Positions 58,013 through 64,000 of a stretch of DNA of 64,000 nucleotides are shown piece by piece (within the stretch, counting starts at the first letter, position 1; each line of letters opens with the position of its first letter). Source of the stretch: Larimichthys crocea (lineage: Eukaryota > Chordata > Actinopteri > Sciaenidae); assembly GCF_000972845.2 (NCBI RefSeq), contig NC_040013.1, positions 6,722,061-6,786,060 on the forward strand, in the 5' to 3' direction. Below the pieces are notes generated by a model. The model was given only the letters and a program-made list of their open reading frames with translations, did no database searches and was not told the DNA's origin. The translations under genes were made by a program, and so were the position numbers.

Positions 58013-60754
58013 TGGAGAGACACTTCCATGGATTAAAGTTCTCTGTCGCTGCAACGGATTTCCGTCATTTAGACTTCACAGAGGCGACTTGAAGTTTAGT
58101 CAACATTGAGAAACTTGTCTGACACAGAGAGTCTCCTGTTGTGACTACAGGACATGTGTGAAATAACTATAGTGTGGATTTTGTCTGGAGTGTATCTGTA
58201 AACAGCTTCATTCAGCAGCTCTCCCTCCCCTCTGGCACAGAGAATTACTATTGTTACGGGAACGCCCTGAAACCTTATAATGATAATCAATAAGAAGTTT
58301 GGTTAGTATGACTGTATAAATCATGAATGTAGCCTGATTGTCCCTCTGCTGAAATCGTGTATTATAACATATATAACAAATCTAAAGCTTCCCTTTAATT
58401 ATTAACAGTATGTAGTGATGGCAGAAAGGTGAGACCTCACCATCACACTGAAACTGTCACAAGGCTGCAAAGGTTGCTCTTATTTAATCCTAGTGCCGTT
58501 TGTTTGATGTATTTTTCTGTTAAATGATAAGAGGCTCACTGGAAACAATATTATTAATAACAATAATAATTAATGATAATGATGATGAGAAGAAGCAGAA
58601 AAATAACGTACTGAAGTTCTGTAGATGGTTGATTATTTGAAAGAGTAAAACTTGAGATAATCTTGGCAAAAAAAAGAGTATCAGTTTGATTTCATGAATT
58701 GAAAATGACATTGAAAAGTCAATAAAGAAAAGTGTGAAGAGAACAACTCTTTGAAGCATCCTCCTGTAAAACACTGTTGATCAAAGATTTAAACTTGATG
58801 TCTGCATTAGAGAACATGGTAATGAGTGAAGTGGGGCTGTAAATCTTTTTTTAGCACGTGTCAAGTAACGTTACCTGTAACATCTTTCACAAATTGCAAA
58901 TGGGGAATATGACTTGGCTGCAGTCATAAGATTTTTTTTTTTTTGCGCTTTAATCCATGCACTTTGCTATACGGTTGAGTTTATAGGGTTTGTGTTGAAT
59001 TTATGTCATTCCACTGGTTTGTCATCAAGTGAGAGCAAATTTGGTGTGTGTGTGCATAAATGAGTCAGTGAGTTTGTGAGACACACTCGCTAAATATAGG
59101 CAACAGTGAAACACTCGCAAACAAATGTGCTCAGTGAGCGCCTGTGCACACAAACATGTCACACATAATCATCAGTGTGTCAAATGCTTCCTCTTACACA
59201 CACCCACACCGACTTCACACACATACACACATGCAGCATACATTTCCTCACAATCTATTTGTACCCAACACGTAACGCACACGCTCCGCGGAGTGTGATT
59301 GAGCATACACGCTCACCCGGAGATTGCCACGATTGTACACACAAACGCACAATAATGTCACACACAAATCACGTCGCGCTGCACCTCTTAGCAGGCTAAA
59401 CGAAACCCGCACACACAGCCACTCACACGTGTGCTCAGCTGTGATGTCAGGGGTAAATGGTGCGGAGGTTTAGATCGAAGGGCAGATCCCCCTCGATTTG
59501 TCTCAATCTAGGGATAATGAGAGACAAGGACAGACACACACAGTCGCACACACAGAGCTCCGCCTTCTAATTTTGCTCTGGGAGGCGTTCGCATGTCATT
59601 GTGCCTTTTATTTATTTCCTGTGCATTAGTAACAGTGTCTCCAAATGATTTCCCAGTTACTGCTGGCAGGCCGTTTTACCAGCCATGAGCAGCAGGCAAT
59701 AAAGTACAAGAAAAACATGCATATATATTGCTGTAAGTGATAAACCTTGACAAATATGACCAGACGCCAAAACAGGGGACTCAAATTACTTCAGGGGTAT
59801 GCTGGTTAGAGTGTGCAAGCCAAATGTTTCCAAGAGTGCCTTGGCTTTAATCTATTACGTGCTCCTGGAATGTACAGTGGAAATAACGAACATTGGATAA
59901 GAGGCAACTAATAAAAGTTTCTTTTATGCGTGGGGGCTACAGAAATGGGTCTATTACAGAAATGCAGCGAGCTGTTCAGAAAAGGCTGTTTAAATGTAGA
60001 AATACAAAGCTAGGAGGTGCAAATGAGAAGATTGCAAATTAGATTTTGTCTGTTGATTGTTTCCTCTGAAATAAGCTGCGCTTTCTTGGCATCAGTTCTG
60101 TTAGAAATGCACTGATGCGTGTCGTGTGTGTGTGTGTGTGTTACGGAAAGAAAGAGTACATGGACAAATTTACATGCATATAATTATCAGATTGTATAGT
60201 TTATGAGTCAAGAACAAGTCCATGAATATTCTCGTATGGCTTGCATATTGAACTGTTCTGTTAATTACATTAGTTTCTGTGCTACAGTGCACCCTTTGTT
60301 TAGCCTTTGTGGCTCTCTAGGTGTCTGAACGTTGCAGCTTTTAACATTATGAAGCATGCTCAGATGTTTTCCCAAAAGAATGATGTGCCACTTAAATTGC
60401 TCTTGAAGTAGAGAAAGTTTTTTTGTAGCCTGCCAAGTGCTCGGCAGAACACAATGCAGTGGAAGAGCAGACACGAGGCTCGCCAGCTGACATCTTTGGC
60501 ATGTCGTGAAGCGCCACATCGCAAAATGCTGCTGAAACTCCAACACCGACTCATCACTGGATTAAGCCGTTTCCCTGACTGAAATGTCTTTAAATAAAGC
60601 AACTAAAATTACTGCAATTAAGCTTCTTTTGACATCCTCTGATTCTGCAATAACAGAACCAGAGTCTGTTGTTTACATGGGCTCCACCTCAGTCACATTA
60701 CTGCCCTAATCGTATTATATGATTGGATTACTGGGTGTGTGAGTAAACATAGCT
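58013..60754. other. Gene-free stretch, CA-rich in part
   Basis: No supported gene. Interrupted CA/GT-rich sequence spans about 59030-59560 and a (GT)9 run lies at 60124-60141. The rest is AT-rich with nothing recognisable. Confidence 0.55.
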
Positions 60755-60905
60755 AATAGACCTTTTGCTCAGTGGGACATTTTGACTTGTTAAATGCAGG
60801 TGTAACTAATAACATTAATGAAAGGGCTGCATTCAGTCTGTGTGCCAGAGCCCTGGTGTCACTCACGCTGGCTCACTGGCAGAGCAAAATGGAACATAGC
60901 CACGT
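60755..60905 (+). repeat. Dispersed teleost repeat fragment
   Basis: 'GTGGGACATTTTGACTTGTT' (starting one base earlier as AGTGGG), 'GCAGGTGTAACTAATAACAT', 'TAATGAAAGGGCTGCATTCA' and 'CACTCACGCTGGCTCACTGG' follow in the order of a familiar fish repeat. Family unknown and boundaries approximate. Confidence 0.45.
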
Positions 60906-63900
60906 TTTACTCCCTGCCGCTGAGGTTTATAAGTCTAAGTTTGTGAGGTTTTGCTGCCAGAGAGCTATTTCAGCACCACGGTCAGCGCACATGAGCTGTG
61001 TGTATACGCTCCCTCAGGATAAGAACACACACACACACACTCACAGAGTGGCAAGAGGAGGAGCAGGGGCCCCTGATCAAACGACATTAAAAAGCCAAAT
61101 GTGAAAACCTATAAATACTGACTAGAAAATCACAGGCAGACATGATAAGGGTATAAAAAAATATTCAAATAAATAATGCATGATGTTCTGTGCTGAGAAA
61201 ATTTAGACAGTTATAGCACATTCTGTAAATAAGAGACAACTATTAGTCATTTGGTGTTCTGGGCTCCCCTAGTCGCTGAAAATCGAGACTATGGATGTTT
61301 TAGGAATCAGGATTAAAGGCATGCTGAGCCATTGAAGGAAGCGTGGGATTTAATCTGGTCTTGTTGGTTGAGTCAACATTTCTATTTTGGTTAGCTTTTT
61401 AAATAGGAGTCCGTCTATTTGTGGACGAATCACATTTTCGTTACTGACAGTAGTCATCGATGCAGAGATCCCATTCAACGAGATGCATTACTTTGACAGA
61501 CTGGGACCATTATCGTGATGGTAAATGGAAACTGGTTGAATTGAACTTAGCACCTTGCAGAATATGATGAGGGAGAGAGAGACGCTGCTTTACTTTGATC
61601 TCTAATAAGCAACATGTGACTCACGGAATCCTGTTTTTCATGCCCTTGTCACCACAAGTAACCCAGAGCTAATTGACAGCATATAGGTAGAGGTTTGTTT
61701 TAATGAAGGAGGAAAATGAAAAGATATGAACAGGACTCTGAATACTCCTTTTCAAAATGAGAAGAGACATTTTTATTGAAAATAAATCAACTCACTTATC
61801 TGAATTTGGCCTTAATTTCAATCAAATGTGGGCTATTGAATGATGATGAGAAAGTAATAACTGGAAAAAGAAATCTAGCCTAATTTTCCATGAATTGTCA
61901 TCCAATAAAACAAATTACGCTTCTCATTAGAGCCATATTTGCTTTGTAACTGCTTACCATGAATATATCCTTTCTTTATTGTTAGCTCGCTGTCATCACG
62001 ATATTCAACCAGGTCGTGTTTGTGTTATCATGAGCAGCCCATTCTGTTCTTGTGTGGGAAAAGTTGACACTTGGAGAACATTTTGTAACACTGTCAGCCC
62101 AAACCTGACATGAAAATGTGTGAGGAAGTGATGCAGCGTATTTTAGAGCAGCGCAGTCTCCCTAATTAGACTTGCAAAAGGTTGTTCGATGGATTTTAGG
62201 GTCACAATTAATCTTATTTTGTGTTTTCTTTTGCTTTTTATAATGCTGCTTCTTGTCTTGTGTGCTGCACCTTTAGAGGTTATATACTAGACCTCAATTG
62301 ATTTGTCTCTTTATTTCACTGCCCTTTAGACTGTTTGAGCCGTATAAACTGTGGCCTCATACATAAAACCAGACGGCCACTGCATGCTGCTCTTTATAAA
62401 AATAGCAGAGCCCCTGAACTCTTTAAACTATGACTCAGTCGGGACCCAAAATGAATCACAGGCATCGTTTTAGAGGATACAAGGTAGATGCTATTTGACT
62501 GTAAGCACTCTGAAGATTAATAGTAATACCATAGTGATACCTGAAGTGAGGTTAAAGTAGTTTGTTTGTTTTTTTTCAGATTTAATTGTCTTTTGCATCG
62601 AATCATTTTTTGTATCATGTAACAGTAGGAGATCACGATTTTATATGGTAATCATAGCCAAGGTAAATTGACAATTATTACACATTTCGCTTTAATATAA
62701 TAAGTGATCATGGCAGTTAAAGGAAGAAAAAACAACAACATTGCAGGCAATTAGTAATGAAACATATTTAGGTAGTCTCCACACTGTGAAGTCACAGCAA
62801 GACTTTGAGTTTAATGTTTCATTCCTGAGTTAAAAAAAACAACATTTTTATAAACTTGAATCTATCTTAGCACGCCGTGAGTCCGTTCATTATAAATCCA
62901 CTAGTGCTTCTTGTTGTCGAGTTAGCATTCATAGCGCATCTGTGAAACCCGCTGCTGGTATTAGATATGAGACTGCACATCAACCCTGGAGCCAAACTGA
63001 TATCTCACTTTTGACAGATCAACAAGTAACCACTGACATGAGTTATGGACGACCACTAGAGCTGCCATTAGAACTTAGCTATCATCAAAAACCCACAGCC
63101 TGAAGCTTATCAGCGGACTGTGATCTGAAATGGTAGACAAAAATGATTCAGTGTGTATACCCAAATTAATTTCAACATACAACCAATAGTTTGGAGCCTG
63201 AAAAGCCTTCTTCTGTGTAATCTGTGAAGCAGAGCTGTTTTTGTTGTAGAATATGAGCTTATATTATAACTTTAGACCATTTTAGAAGGTGGTAACAGGG
63301 TTTATTTCACTGGGATCCTAGAGTGAAAGTATGAATTTCTAATGTTTGCCCCAGGCTCTTAAGGTTGAAGATCCTCTGTTGCTTCATGCTATTTTAAAAC
63401 TCTCCAGAGGAGCACTGGTCCTGGTCAGCTGGTGTGTATTATTTTTTGTATCAACTCAACAATTGCAGATACCTTGCTGCAGTCCAGGTGTTTAAAACAA
63501 TGTCGTATTACATCGCAGGATCACACGTCATCTTAGTAAAGTGAACGTGAATTTCTTACACTTTTAGCACCATACCTAGAATGAGATAATTATTCACAAG
63601 TTCAAGTATAATTACCAAAATCCTAACACCTGCTAACAGTCTGAGACAACACACTCTGCGGGTTTGGAGTGCATCACCAGTAGTTTAATGCGTCACAGGC
63701 TTACTGCTCAAGGATTCCCAAAATACCACTAAGTGGCTATCCCTTTTAATAAGGTTGAGTCTCAGGGTCCCTAAAAGAGGCTGAGACGGCTTTCTTTTAG
63801 CCAGTCAGCATTACATTTGTCGATAGCAGATGAGTCACACAGGTCTCAAGGAAAACACATGTCAGTTATGGCTCGTGGTGAGTGTATCTCCCTGGTGGTG

Positions 63901-64000
63901 AAGTAAAATTTAAAAAATAAATTGTTATTCAGTGAGTTTTTTTTGTGTGTATTTGTCATCTTTCTTTACTCATCTCATCTCCTGGTTCAGCTTCTATTTT
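60906..64000. other. Gene-free stretch to the window end
   Basis: A short (AC)8 run at 61025-61040, then AT-rich, mostly non-repetitive sequence. No open frame longer than about 60 codons and no recognisable exon. Confidence 0.5.

Noticed and set aside
57728..58109. REER- and SLLS-repeat proteins on both strands
   Set aside because: Translations of the period-7 purine repeat.
1..64000. Search for CRISPR arrays, rRNA, operons, intact tRNAs and known miRNA seeds
   Set aside because: None seen. The regular repeats are all microsatellites or purine heptamers, and the genome is eukaryotic.
1..64000. Exons of pyruvate carboxylase or other expected neighbours
   Set aside because: No characteristic motif was found in open frames of either strand. 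Small exons could have been missed by eye.

Overview
The window reads as vertebrate, specifically teleost fish, nuclear DNA. It has GT-AG introns, many (CA)n/(GT)n microsatellites, long polypurine/polypyrimidine tracts, and fossils of repeats that I know as typical of fish genomes: LINE/SINE tails, hAT-like elements and palindromic MITEs. Nothing prokaryotic, viral or CRISPR-like was seen.

Only one protein gene can be supported. It lies on the minus strand from about 35.5 kb down to 18.48 kb and encodes a leucine-rich repeat / Ig / fibronectin III synaptic adhesion protein, best matched to LRFN4 (SALM3). Six coding exons join in frame: 35495-34910, 34764-34602, 32887-32717, 31569-31408, 30710-29976 and 19822-18484. 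The product is up to about 1,051 residues: leader, LRRNT, LRRs, LRRCT, Ig, acidic Gly/Asn linker, FN3, one membrane span and a long cytoplasmic tail ending in the PDZ ligand ESVV. The N-terminal start is uncertain because two acceptors compete. A CpG-rich patch at about 37.3-37.65 kb is the best promoter or 5'-exon candidate. The presumed 3' UTR runs to AATAAA motifs near 17.06 or 16.81 kb.

Layout: 1-17 kb is gene-free downstream sequence with repeat fossils, including a decayed BED-finger hAT at 13.87-14.25 kb. From 17 to 35.5 kb is lrfn4, whose last intron is about 10 kb and pyrimidine-rich on the plus strand. From 35.5 to 64 kb is gene-free upstream sequence with a tRNA-Lys-like SINE fossil, strand-asymmetric pyrimidine and purine blocks, a cluster of CCAATCAG motifs, nested repeat fossils at 55-55.8 kb and a 149-nt pure purine tract with 7-nt periodicity at 57.9 kb.

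The most interesting observations concern lrfn4. Its LRR-coding part is cut by four introns that I do not expect in mammalian LRFN genes. Two of those introns share a diverged segment of about 140 bp at a similar distance from the acceptor. The frame stays open 108 codons past a weak donor into the last intron and is followed by a polyadenylation motif, which would give a truncated, membrane-free ectodomain. Repeat family calls rest on remembered consensus patterns and should be taken as provisional.
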